DNA from: Billgrantia zhangzhouensis
GTDB lineage: Bacteria; Pseudomonadota; Gammaproteobacteria; Pseudomonadales; Halomonadaceae
DNA length: 64,000 nt
Reading direction: 5' to 3'
Assembly (NCBI RefSeq): GCF_021404465.1
Contig: NZ_JABFTT010000013.1
Coordinates: 1-64,000 of the forward strand
Shown: positions 28,821 through 38,795 of the stretch, one piece after another
Layout of the letters: each line of letters begins with the position of its first letter
Numbering within the stretch: the stretch's first letter is position 1
Notes under the pieces: generated by a model
The model's database searches: none
What the model was told of the DNA's origin: nothing
The model's input: the letters and a program-made list of their open reading frames with translations, nothing else
Translations under genes and position numbers: made by a program

Positions 28821-29717
28821 TCAGGCCGGCTCGACCTTGGCCTGATCCCGTGCCAGCTCCTCGCGCCGGGTCATGCGGCGATAGAACAGCGTGGCGATAG
28901 TGGAGTTGATAACGATGAACAGCGAGTACATCACCGGCATCAGCAGGGCCAGCTGCTGGGTTTCATCGGCGAAGGTCATGATCACGATCAGCGCCGCCAG
29001 CGGACCGTTCTGAATGCCGGTTTCCAACGACACTGTTCTGGCTTTCTGCGGATTCAGCCGCAGCGCGCGGGAGAACAGGTAGCCGAAGGTGAAGCCGATC
29101 AGGCCGATCAGAATGACGGCGACATAGACCTCCCAGCCGGTCTCGACCAGCAGGCGCCAATTCCTGGGTACCCAGGTGACCACCAGGAAGAGGATGACGA
29201 TCGCCCCGAGGATGCCCCCCATCAGCTCGATGACGGCGCCGACGTTGGAGTTCCTGCGCCGCAGCCACATGCCGATGAGGGTAGGGATCAGCAGCACGAA
29301 GAGCAGCCGGGCGATTTGGTCCGGCGGTATGCGGAAGGCGTCGTCGATGCCCTGGGTGTAGAGCTCCATCAGCAGCGGCACCATGATGAAACCGGCCAGG
29401 GTGGAGCAGATGGTCATCATGATGCTCAAGCTGAGCAGGCTCTTCGAGAAATAGGCGAAGATGTTGGACGTGGTGCCGCCGGGCATGCAACCCACCAGTA
29501 TCAGGCCCACCGTTTGTTCGGGGGTCAGGTTCAGTACCCGCGACAGCAGGAAGGCGATCAACGGCATCAGCATGTACTGGGAGGCGAACCCCACACCGAC
29601 GGCCTGCGGGTGGCGCATGGCCAGCCTGAAGTCCTTGAAGGTCAGCGACGACCCCATGCCGAACATGATGATCACCATCATGAGGGAGAGCAGGGTCTCT
29701 TCCAATGGGCTCAGCAT
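28821..29717 (-). CDS. Bile acid:sodium symporter family (SBF) transporter
   Basis: A 298-residue membrane protein with about nine helices. Family motifs are VIIMFGMGSSLTFKDFRLAM, LILVGCMPGGTTSNIFAYFS and SLETGIQNGPLAALI, covering both sodium-site crossover regions. Bacterial members carry organic anions such as carboxylates, sterol acids or pantoate-like compounds. It lies just downstream of an acyl-CoA ligase on the same strand (35-base gap), suggesting uptake coupled to CoA activation of an organic acid. Confidence 0.85.
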   Translation of the reverse strand: MLSPLEETLLSLMMVIIMFGMGSSLTFKDFRLAMRHPQAVGVGFASQYMLMPLIAFLLSRVLNLTPEQTVGLILVGCMPGGTTSNIFAYFSKSLLSLSIMMTICSTLAGFIMVPLLMELYTQGIDDAFRIPPDQIARLLFVLLIPTLIGMWLRRRNSNVGAVIELMGGILGAIVILFLVVTWVPRNWRLLVETGWEVYVAVILIGLIGFTFGYLFSRALRLNPQKARTVSLETGIQNGPLAALIVIMTFADETQQLALLMPVMYSLFIVINSTIATLFYRRMTRREELARDQAKVEPA

Positions 29718-29752
29718 TCGTTATGCTCCAGCATTTGTTGTTATCAGATCCG

Positions 29753-31504
<1,752 letters not shown>

Positions 31505-31775
31505 GAATGGCCTCTCGTGGGTGGTCTGGCTGCTGCGCAGGGCAGTCGCTCCTGCTCTGAATACAGCGACTCAGACCTTTTTTATTACCTTCGTACAGTA
31601 TTCAGCTCTGCTGCAATGCGATATGGATATATTGAACGTTTAGAAAGAATCGCACAGATGTCCGGAAATCGGAAAGGCTGAACTCTCACGAGGCAACACC
31701 TCGTTGTTAGATACCAATAGAAAGCGGTAGTAGGTACGTCATCCTGCCGAGCCGGTTTGATAGTTAGCGGACGAA

Positions 31776-32831
31776 TTAACCTGAAGCGCCTTTTCGAAAC
31801 GCATACGGTGATTTGCCGGTCCAGCGCTTGAAGGCCCTGCGGAAATTCGCGCTGTCGCTGAAGCCCAGCCTCGCCGCGATATCTTCAGTACTCATTTTCG
31901 TTGCCTGAAGGTACTCGGCTGCCAACGTGCAGCGAGCATCATCCAGGATTTCCCGATAGCTCGTTCCCTCTGCGTCCAGCTTTCTTCTCAGGGTACGTGT
32001 GGTGATGCAGAGCAGATTGGCGACGGCCTCCATGCTGGGAAAGCTGTTCGGCGACATCATCAGGATCTGATAGACCTCCCCTGTGATTCCTGAAGAAATC
32101 TTGGTTTGGCCGAGGAGTTGGTTGCAGGTCTCCTGGAGTAGTTTGATGGAGAGCTGGTTACCCAGAAGGGGCGACTGATCGAGAATTTCCTTGGGATAGT
32201 GGATCTCGCTCGTCTCTTGGTCGAAGTAGCAATCGCAGCACAGGTACCTTTCATGAATTTCCGTGATGTCGGTTCCCGGATAGGAAAGCAGAGCTTTCAT
32301 CGGCGTCAAGCTAGGACCCACTGCGTCACGGATGTGAATGACGTTCTGAGCCAACTGTTGCTGTATCAAGAAATTTCGTGTCTTGGTATTGGTAATGTAA
32401 GAGTAGGCTTCCCTGAACTCGAAAATGGCTGCCTCTTCAGTTTCACGCCAGGTCATATGCATTGTCGGCGTGGCCAACGGATGATATTTCACACCGAAAT
32501 TGAAATAGTCTCTTATAGTCGGACTCGTGAGCAAGGCGTAACCGTACATGCCGTAAGCGGTCAAATGTAGCCTGGCGGCCGTTTCAAACGGGGTCGAAAG
32601 GTTGGCGCCTGCCTCGATGACGTTGGTGCAGGCATCGATGTACTGCTTTATCGAGACCAGTGTGGCGGGGTCCGTGAGCGCTTCCTGACTCAAGCCCAGG
32701 CCCCTCAGTACCTCCTCGGCCGGAATGCCTTGTTCTGCCACAGCTCCCACCAAAGCGGCAATTTTGTACGGAGCATAAATTTTTTGATTCAAGAGGTTGG
32801 ATTGAAAACCGGGCATGTAGAGCCTCGTCAA
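31776..32831 (-). CDS. AraC-family regulator (arabinose-binding-like N-terminus)
   Basis: A 351-residue protein: the ligand-binding domain typical of OruR/ArgR-type AraC proteins (IAALVGAVAEQGIPAEEVLR, LTAYGMYGYALLTSPTIRDY), then two helix-turn-helix motifs ending in STEDIAARLGFSDSANFRRA and FKRWTGKSPYAFRK. It is divergent from the TRAP transporter at 33088 across a 256-base gap and probably controls the TRAP-SDR-BKACE cluster. It is AT-richer than its neighbours. Confidence 0.85.
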   Translation of the reverse strand: MTRLYMPGFQSNLLNQKIYAPYKIAALVGAVAEQGIPAEEVLRGLGLSQEALTDPATLVSIKQYIDACTNVIEAGANLSTPFETAARLHLTAYGMYGYALLTSPTIRDYFNFGVKYHPLATPTMHMTWRETEEAAIFEFREAYSYITNTKTRNFLIQQQLAQNVIHIRDAVGPSLTPMKALLSYPGTDITEIHERYLCCDCYFDQETSEIHYPKEILDQSPLLGNQLSIKLLQETCNQLLGQTKISSGITGEVYQILMMSPNSFPSMEAVANLLCITTRTLRRKLDAEGTSYREILDDARCTLAAEYLQATKMSTEDIAARLGFSDSANFRRAFKRWTGKSPYAFRKGASG

Positions 32832-33004
32832 GAATGTCCGAAAAAGACCTCATGAAGACCGGTTTCGACCTTCCGCTAGCCTAGAATACCTTTGTAGAGT
32901 AGCCCCAGACAATATGGCTCCCCAGCTCTGCAAAACGGGCTTGCCGCGAAGTGCCTTGAGGTGGGAGGTGTTGTCGCCGCTCGTTAACGGGCGCCTTCTT
33001 GTGC

Positions 33005-33068
33005 ATGTATGCCAAGGAGGAATCTGAAAACAACTATTAGATTTCTCAAAAATCAGCCTGTTGGCTGA
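33005..33068 (+). promoter_or_regulatory. Candidate leader with short uORF and hairpin before the TRAP receptor gene
   Basis: An 11-codon ORF (MYAKEESENNY, 33005-33040) is followed by a hairpin, TCAGCC-TGTT-GGCTGA (33053-33068) with flanking A5 and T4 runs, ending 19 bases before the TRAP receptor start. The arrangement could be an attenuator or only a structured leader. The uORF lacks a good ribosome-binding site of its own. Confidence 0.3.
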
Positions 33069-33087
33069 GTTTTCGAAGGAAAATAAA

Positions 33088-34182
33088 ATGAAATACCAGC
33101 ACGCTATTCTTACCGCCAGTTTTGCTATCCTGACCTCCCTTGGCACTAGCGCTCAAGCCCAGCAAAGCTGGACCATGACCTCCACCTGGCCAGACAGCAT
33201 CGATGCAGTCAAGATCGATCGACACTGGGCCGAATTGGTTAATAAGCTGGCCGGTAATGAACTGCAAATTGAGTTTTTTGCCGGTGGAACACTCATGCCA
33301 GGTACGGAGGTGTTCGACGCCACCGAGACCGGTAGTATCGAGGCGGCTGGCGACTGGCCCGGCTACTGGGCCGGCCGCAACCCCGCCTTCTCGCCGCTGG
33401 CCACCACGACCAGCCTGTTCAACGCCGTCGACTACCTGAACTGGATCCAGCAATGGGGAGGCCGGGAACTCTATCAGGAGATATACGGACAATTTGGCTT
33501 GGTTTACCTTCCTTATGGAATATTGAATAACGAATCCGGCTTCATGGGCCGTACTCCTATTAAGAGCCTGGCCGACCTGGACGGCAAGCGCCTACGTATT
33601 GCTGGCCGTGATCAAGGGCGTGTCTTGGAACAACTGGGCGGCTCCCAAGTGACGCTTGCCGGCGGTGAGGTTTACCAGGCCATCGAACGTGGCGTGGTCG
33701 ATGCTGCTGAGTTCTCTGCTCCGGGCATTGACTATAGTGTCGGTTTGGCTGAAGTTGCGGATTACTGGGCCACACCGGGATGGCATCAATCAGCCACGGT
33801 GTTCGGCGTGATGATCAACCAGGATGCTTGGGATGCGCTCTCCGAGGAAACCCAGGAGAAGCTGAAGATCGCCGCCGATGCCACCATGGCCTGGTCGCTG
33901 GCCTGGTCCGAGCGCCAGTCGACCGAGGGTACGGTCAAGTTCCGGGAAGCCGGGGTAGAGATCTCCACCTACGGCGCAGAGGATATGGCGCGTATCCAGG
34001 AAATCACCAACGAGGTGATCGTGCGCGGTGCCTGCGAGCACCCGGACCATGCCAAGGTCTACCACTCCATGATTAGCTACCTGCAGCACTACGCCAACTG
34101 GCGTGATGTTTCCGTGCCCTACAACATGAGCCGCAGTTTCGACAACCTGCCCGACCTCGAAGCCATCGAAGCCTGTCTGTAA
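33088..34182 (+). CDS. dctP: TRAP transporter solute receptor (DctP family)
   Basis: ATG 33088 sits 7 bases after GAAGGA; a TTG at 33061 is unlikely. About 364 residues with a signal peptide ending near SAQAQQ. The family core is visible: DSIDAVKIDRHWAELVNKLA, GRTPIKSLADLDGKRLRIAG, the conserved Arg of the carboxylate clamp, and VDAAEFSAPGIDYSVGLAEV. It resembles receptors for keto- or monocarboxylates (TakP-like) with tryptophans near the binding cleft (GDWPGYWAG). It works with the DctQM pair downstream. The ligand is probably the substrate of the SDR/BKACE enzymes that follow. Confidence 0.87.
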   Translation: MKYQHAILTASFAILTSLGTSAQAQQSWTMTSTWPDSIDAVKIDRHWAELVNKLAGNELQIEFFAGGTLMPGTEVFDATETGSIEAAGDWPGYWAGRNPAFSPLATTTSLFNAVDYLNWIQQWGGRELYQEIYGQFGLVYLPYGILNNESGFMGRTPIKSLADLDGKRLRIAGRDQGRVLEQLGGSQVTLAGGEVYQAIERGVVDAAEFSAPGIDYSVGLAEVADYWATPGWHQSATVFGVMINQDAWDALSEETQEKLKIAADATMAWSLAWSERQSTEGTVKFREAGVEISTYGAEDMARIQEITNEVIVRGACEHPDHAKVYHSMISYLQHYANWRDVSVPYNMSRSFDNLPDLEAIEACL

Positions 34183-34196
34183 GGCGCTCCTCACGT

Positions 34197-34219
34197 CGCC
34201 CCGGTGCCTGGCCGGGGCG
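34197..34219 (+). terminator. Intercistronic hairpin between dctP and dctQ
   Basis: CGCCCCGG and CCGGGGCG are perfect 8-base arms around a 7-base loop, followed by TTTCAGT. Such partial terminators after a binding-protein gene typically lower expression of the downstream permease genes or protect the receptor message. Confidence 0.6.
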
Positions 34220-34248
34220 TTTCAGTCCTGAGGTCGGAGACTTGACCC

Positions 34249-34749
34249 ATGAATGCGATTGCCAAGGCGATCGACACGCTCAACGAGGTGTTCGGGCGAG
34301 TCATCGCACCGCTGATCGCCATCATCACCCTGGTGGTGCTCTACGATATTGCCCTGCGCCTGTTCACCGGGCGACCGAGCGACTGGGCCTTCGACATCAC
34401 CAAGATGCTGTTCGGCGCCCATTTCATGCTGATGGCCGCCTACGCGCTGCGCCATCATGCCCACGTCGAGGTCGATGTGCTCAAGCGCCTGTTGTCGCGC
34501 AAGAAGCAGGCAGTACTCGACCTGCTCGGTTACCTGATCTTCTTCGTCCCCTTCATCTGGATGATGTTGACGCTGGGCTGGAGCTTCTTCATGCGCTCCT
34601 ACAGCCGTGGTGAAACCACCTATGGTGTGGTCTCCATTCCCGTTTATCCCGTGAAGGGGGTGATCGTGCTGGCGGCGGCGCTGATCCTGCTGCAGGCCCT
34701 TGCCATCGTCATCCGCGCCGTTCGTCAGCTCCGGGAGGAAGCCGCATGA
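34249..34749 (+). CDS. dctQ: TRAP transporter small permease (DctQ family)
   Basis: A 166-residue protein with four membrane helices and the DctQ pattern LYDIALRLFTGRPSDWAFDI and ALRHHAHVEVDVLKRLLSRK. It bridges the receptor and the DctM channel. Its stop overlaps the DctM start (ATGA). The length and topology are normal. Confidence 0.87.
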   Translation: MNAIAKAIDTLNEVFGRVIAPLIAIITLVVLYDIALRLFTGRPSDWAFDITKMLFGAHFMLMAAYALRHHAHVEVDVLKRLLSRKKQAVLDLLGYLIFFVPFIWMMLTLGWSFFMRSYSRGETTYGVVSIPVYPVKGVIVLAAALILLQALAIVIRAVRQLREEAA

Positions 34750-36080
34750 ACCTGAGTCCGGAAATGCTGACCCTGGTGATGTTCGGCGGCCTGCTCGTCG
34801 GGCTGTTCATGGGCCATCCGCTGGCCTTCGTACTGGGCGGCGTCGCCGTCGTCGGCGCCTATCTGGGGCCGGGCGAGCGTGTGCTCGGCACCATCATCAA
34901 CAATATTTATGGCAACGCCATGGACAACTACGTCCTGGTGGCCATCCCCCTGTTCGTGCTGATGGCGCGCTTCCTCAACGACTCAGGCGTCACCGAGAAG
35001 ATGTTCGAGGCGATGCGCCTGCTACTGGCCAATCTCCGCGGCGGCCTGGCGCTGACCGTGGTCATCGTCTCGGTGCTGCTCGCCGCCACCACCGGCATCG
35101 TCGGCGCCTCGATCGCGGTGATGGGCATGATCGCCCTCGCGCCCATGCTCAAGTATGGCTACAACAAGGAACTCAGCACCGGTGTGATCATGGCCAGCGG
35201 CTGCCTGGGCATCCTGATCCCACCCAGCATCATGCTGATCCTGATGGCGAGCTATTCGCCGGTGTCGGTGGGGGCGCTGTTCGCCGGCGCGCTGGTGCCG
35301 GGACTGCTGCTCGGCGCCATGTACGCCCTCTACGTGCTGGTGATCTGCCTGGTCAAGCCGGCCTATGGTCCGCCGGTACCCGCCGAGGAGCGGGCCAACG
35401 TCTCCACCGGCGAACTGCTGGCCATGCTGGCCAAGTACGTGCTGCCGCCAATGACCCTGATCCTCGGTGTGCTCGGTGCGCTGTTCACCGGCATCGCCAC
35501 CGCCACCGAGGCCTCGGCCATTGGCGTGGGGATCGCCTTCCTGCTGTTCCTGATCTTCGGTGACCGCAAGCTCACCACCTGCTTCAGGACACTGATCGAT
35601 GCCAGCAAGACCACCGCCATGGTGATGCTGGTGCTGGTCGGCGCCACCGCCTTCACCGGGGTGTTCTCCCGCGGCGGGGGCATGACGGTGATCAGCGAAC
35701 TGGTCATGGCGATGCCCGGCGGTACCACCGGGGCACTGATCCTGATGCTGTTCCTGGTCTTCCTCCTGGGCATGTTCCTCGACTGGACCGGCATCGTGCT
35801 GCTCAGCTTCCCGATCATGCTGCCGATCGTCGCCGACATGGGGGTCGACGTGCTGTGGTTCGTGGTGATGGTGGCGGTGGTGCTGCAGACCTCCTTCCTC
35901 ACCCCGCCGTTCGGCTATGCGCTGTTCTACCTCAAGGGCGTGGCGCCCAAGGGGGTCGAGATCATCGACCTCTACAAGGCGGTGATTCCCTTCTGCGCGC
36001 TGATCGTGCTGGCCTGCCTGCTGATGGCGTTCTTCCCCGTGCTGATTACCGGTCTGCCTTCCTTGTTGATGGACAGATGA
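34746..36080 (+). CDS. dctM: TRAP transporter large permease (DctM family)
   Basis: A 444-residue protein of the DctM/ion transporter superfamily with about 12 helices. Motifs: GVTEKMFEAMRLLLANLRGG, the ASGCLGILIPPSIMLILMAS block, GIATATEASAIGVG and FLLGMFLDWTGIVLLSFPIM. It catalyses Na+-coupled carboxylate uptake. A short 37-base gap separates it from the SDR gene, so transporter and enzymes probably share a transcript. Confidence 0.9.
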   Translation: MNLSPEMLTLVMFGGLLVGLFMGHPLAFVLGGVAVVGAYLGPGERVLGTIINNIYGNAMDNYVLVAIPLFVLMARFLNDSGVTEKMFEAMRLLLANLRGGLALTVVIVSVLLAATTGIVGASIAVMGMIALAPMLKYGYNKELSTGVIMASGCLGILIPPSIMLILMASYSPVSVGALFAGALVPGLLLGAMYALYVLVICLVKPAYGPPVPAEERANVSTGELLAMLAKYVLPPMTLILGVLGALFTGIATATEASAIGVGIAFLLFLIFGDRKLTTCFRTLIDASKTTAMVMLVLVGATAFTGVFSRGGGMTVISELVMAMPGGTTGALILMLFLVFLLGMFLDWTGIVLLSFPIMLPIVADMGVDVLWFVVMVAVVLQTSFLTPPFGYALFYLKGVAPKGVEIIDLYKAVIPFCALIVLACLLMAFFPVLITGLPSLLMDR

Positions 36081-36117
36081 ATCAGATCGGTCCTGAGATG
36101 AAATGGAGTAAAAAACA

Positions 36118-36891
36118 ATGAAAGTCATCGATAGCTTGATTCCACGCCCTGGCCTCAGGGTGCTGATCACCGCAGGCGGCAATGGCATCGGCTTGGTCAT
36201 GGCCCAGGCCTTTTACGAAACGGGCGCCCGGGTGCACGTCTGCGATATCGATACCCAGGCGCTGGCTGCGCTGCCCGAGGGGATCAGCCACACCGTGGCC
36301 GATGTCAGTCAGGAGGCCGACATCGAGAAGTTGTTCCAGGATGTCGCTGGGCTGGGTGGTCTCGATGTGGTGATCAACAACGCCGGCATCGCCGGGCCGA
36401 CTGCCGGGATCGACGAGGTCGACGACGAGGCCTGGACCCGTACCATCGACATCAATCTCAACGGCCAGTACCGGGTCGCCCACCGGGCCGTTCCGCTGCT
36501 ACGCGAGAGCCAGGGCGTGCTGATCAATATGTCTTCGGTGGCCGGTCGCCTGGGGCTCGCCTATCGCACGCCCTACGCGGCCAGCAAGTGGGCCATCGTC
36601 GGCCTGACCAAGAGCCTGGCCTCCGAGCTCGGCACCGAGGGAGTGAGGGTCAACGCCATCCTGCCCGGTATCGTTCGCGGGCCGCGCATCGAGAGAGTCA
36701 TCGCGGACCGGGCCGCCAAGTGCGGGCTCAGCTACGCCGAGATGGAGAAAGAGTATCTCTCGGGGGTGTCCATGAAGCGCATGGTCGAGCCCACGGATAT
36801 CGCTGCCATGGCGCTGTTCCTGTCCGCCCCCGCCGGCGCCAACATCTCGGGTCAAGCGCTGAGCGTCTGCGCCAACGTCGAATCGTTGTAA
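36118..36891 (+). CDS. Short-chain dehydrogenase/reductase
   Basis: A 257-residue classical SDR: cofactor motif ITAGGNGIGLVMA near residue 18 (a TxGxxxGxG variant with Ala-Gly-Gly), NNAGIAG, catalytic Ser in INMSSVAGR and YxxxK in TPYAASKWA. The Asp after the second strand (CDID) favours NAD+. It follows a TRAP transporter and precedes a beta-keto acid cleavage enzyme; oxidation of an imported hydroxy acid to the beta-keto acid would fit. The substrate is unknown. Confidence 0.85.
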   Translation: MKVIDSLIPRPGLRVLITAGGNGIGLVMAQAFYETGARVHVCDIDTQALAALPEGISHTVADVSQEADIEKLFQDVAGLGGLDVVINNAGIAGPTAGIDEVDDEAWTRTIDINLNGQYRVAHRAVPLLRESQGVLINMSSVAGRLGLAYRTPYAASKWAIVGLTKSLASELGTEGVRVNAILPGIVRGPRIERVIADRAAKCGLSYAEMEKEYLSGVSMKRMVEPTDIAAMALFLSAPAGANISGQALSVCANVESL

Positions 36892-36918
36892 ACGACACCT
36901 CCAGGTAGCGCCTGAACG

Positions 36919-36943
36919 CTGGCACCGGAATTCCCGGTGCCAG
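36919..36943 (+). terminator. Intercistronic hairpin between SDR and BKACE genes
   Basis: CTGGCACCGG and CCGGTGCCAG are perfect 10-base arms around AATTC. No T-run follows. It may mark the end of the dctPQM-SDR message or be an RNA-stability element. Confidence 0.5.
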
Positions 36944-37035
36944 ACGGCTCGCCTGTGCCTTATTACGACGCTCCCGATGGCCCATCGGTGCTGCACCGAA
37001 TGCTTCTGGACCTGACATAGCTGGAGAGATTAACC

Positions 37036-37968
37036 ATGGCATCACAACGCAAGGTCATCATCACCTGCGCCCTGACCGGCGCGATCCACACCCCCTCCAT
37101 GTCGCCGCACCTGCCGGTCACCCCGGAGGAGATCGCCGAGGCAGGTATCGCTGCCGCCGAGGCCGGCGCCGCCATTCTCCACCTTCATGCACGTGATCCG
37201 TACAACGGCAAGCCTACCCAGGACCCTAGCGTTTTCGAACGCATCCTGCCGCGCATCAAGAAGGCCACCGACGCCGTAGTCAACCTTACCACCGGCGGCA
37301 GCCCGCACATGAGCGTGGAGGAGCGCATGCGGCCGGCCATCGAGTTCAAGCCCGAACTTGCCTCGCTCAACATGGGTTCGATCAACTTCGGCCTGTTCCC
37401 CATGTTCAAGCGCTATGAAAGTTTCCAGCACGAGTGGGAGGTGGAGCACCTCGAGAAGAGTCGCGACCTGGTGTTCAGGAACACCTTTGCCGATATCGAG
37501 AAGACCATGACGCTGGGCGCCGGGAGCGGCACTCGCTTCGAGTGCGAATGCTACGACATCGGCCATCTCTACAACCTGCGCAATCTCATGGATCGCGGCT
37601 TCATCGACGGGCGCGTCTTCGTGCAGAGCGTGTTCGGCATCCTGGGCGGTATCGGCCCGCATCCGGAAGACGTGCTGCATATGCGGCGTACCGCCAATCG
37701 TCTGTTCGGTGATGGCTACGAATGGTCCGTGTTGGGCGCTGGCAGCAACCAGATGCGCATTGCCGCCCAGTCTGCCGCCATGGGCGGGCACGTGAGGGTA
37801 GGCCTAGAGGATTCGCTGTGGCTCGCGCCGGGCAAGCTGGCCGAGAGCAATGCCAGCCAGGTGGCCAAGGTGCGGGAAATACTCGAAGGACTCTCCTTCG
37901 AGATCGCGCCCCCCGACGAGGCGCGTGAATTGCTGCAGTTGAAAGGCGCCGACAAGGTCGGCTTCTGA
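37036..37968 (+). CDS. Beta-keto acid cleavage enzyme (BKACE, DUF849)
   Basis: A 310-residue TIM barrel of the BKACE family: ITCALTGAIHTPSMSPHLPV at the N-terminus, AAILHLHARDP carrying the metal-binding His pair, NLTTGGSPHMSVEERM and LGAGSNQMRIAAQSAAMGGH followed by VRVGLEDSL. BKACEs use acetyl-CoA to convert a beta-keto acid into acetoacetate plus a new acyl-CoA, with Zn2+. The flanking SDRs and TRAP transporter define a catabolic module in which an SDR would make the beta-keto acid. Which acid (for example a carnitine-, lysine- or sugar-derived one) cannot be decided. Confidence 0.87.
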   Translation: MASQRKVIITCALTGAIHTPSMSPHLPVTPEEIAEAGIAAAEAGAAILHLHARDPYNGKPTQDPSVFERILPRIKKATDAVVNLTTGGSPHMSVEERMRPAIEFKPELASLNMGSINFGLFPMFKRYESFQHEWEVEHLEKSRDLVFRNTFADIEKTMTLGAGSGTRFECECYDIGHLYNLRNLMDRGFIDGRVFVQSVFGILGGIGPHPEDVLHMRRTANRLFGDGYEWSVLGAGSNQMRIAAQSAAMGGHVRVGLEDSLWLAPGKLAESNASQVAKVREILEGLSFEIAPPDEARELLQLKGADKVGF

Positions 37969-37980
37969 CAAGACGACAGG

Positions 37981-38754
37981 ATGAAGAAGCACATGAAAAT
38001 CAACGACGAGGTCATTGTGATCACGGGTGGCGCTCGCGGGCTCGGCTATGCCATGGCGCAGTGCCTCGGCAGCCAGGGCGCCACAGTCGCGCTGCTCGAC
38101 AGAAGTGCGGAAACCCTGGACGAGGCGGTCTCTTCGCTGGTGGCGCAAGGCATCACTGCTCACGCCTTTCAGTTGGACGTTGCCGACGAATCATCGGTAG
38201 TCGAGGCATTCGCCGATGTCGCTCAGCGGTTGGGGCCGGTAGCAGGCTGCGTCAACAACGCCGGCATCACTGACGACGCGTTGCTGCTCAAGGTGGAGGA
38301 CGGGGCGGTTACCAAGCGTATGTCATTCGAATCATGGCAGCGAGTGATCGACGTGAACCTGACCGGCGTCTTCCTGTGCGGACGTGAAGCGGCGACGCAG
38401 ATGGTCGAAGCGGGGCGCGGGGGTGTGATCGTCAACATCTCGAGCATCTCCCGCGCGGGCAACATGGGCCAGAGCAACTACGCGGCGGCCAAGGCTGGAG
38501 TGCATGCACTCACGGTGACCTGGGGCAAGGAACTGGCCAGGTACGGCATTCGTACGGGCACGGTGGCGCCAGGGTTCATCGAGACGCCCATGACAGCCGC
38601 CATGCGTCCCGACATGTACGAGAAAGTGGCAGCCAGCGTGCCGCTGAAAAGACTGGGCGACGCCGACAACATCACCCAGAGCGTGGCGTTCATCTTTGAC
38701 AACGACTACTTCACCGGACGAATCATCGAGTGTGACGGTGGCTTGAGGCTTTGA
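37981..38754 (+). CDS. Short-chain dehydrogenase/reductase (FabG-like)
   Basis: A 257-residue classical SDR: VITGGARGLGYAMA (TGxxxGxG), CVNNAGI, catalytic Ser in NISSISRAG, YAAAKAG (YxxxK) and PGFIETPM. It starts 12 bases after the BKACE stop; ATG 37993 is an alternative start. FabG-like SDRs reduce or oxidise 3-oxoacyl or 3-hydroxy compounds. Here it probably handles a beta-hydroxy or beta-keto intermediate connected with the cleavage enzyme. It is convergent with the thiolase gene. Confidence 0.85.
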   Translation: MKKHMKINDEVIVITGGARGLGYAMAQCLGSQGATVALLDRSAETLDEAVSSLVAQGITAHAFQLDVADESSVVEAFADVAQRLGPVAGCVNNAGITDDALLLKVEDGAVTKRMSFESWQRVIDVNLTGVFLCGREAATQMVEAGRGGVIVNISSISRAGNMGQSNYAAAKAGVHALTVTWGKELARYGIRTGTVAPGFIETPMTAAMRPDMYEKVAASVPLKRLGDADNITQSVAFIFDNDYFTGRIIECDGGLRL

Positions 38755-38795
38755 CATGCACGCCTCCCGTGATTCTCCCGGTGCCGTCTTTCCTG

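Noticed and set aside
35022..36200. 392-codon minus-strand ORF.
   Set aside because: Antisense shadow of the DctM permease gene; low-complexity His/Gln composition and no domain.
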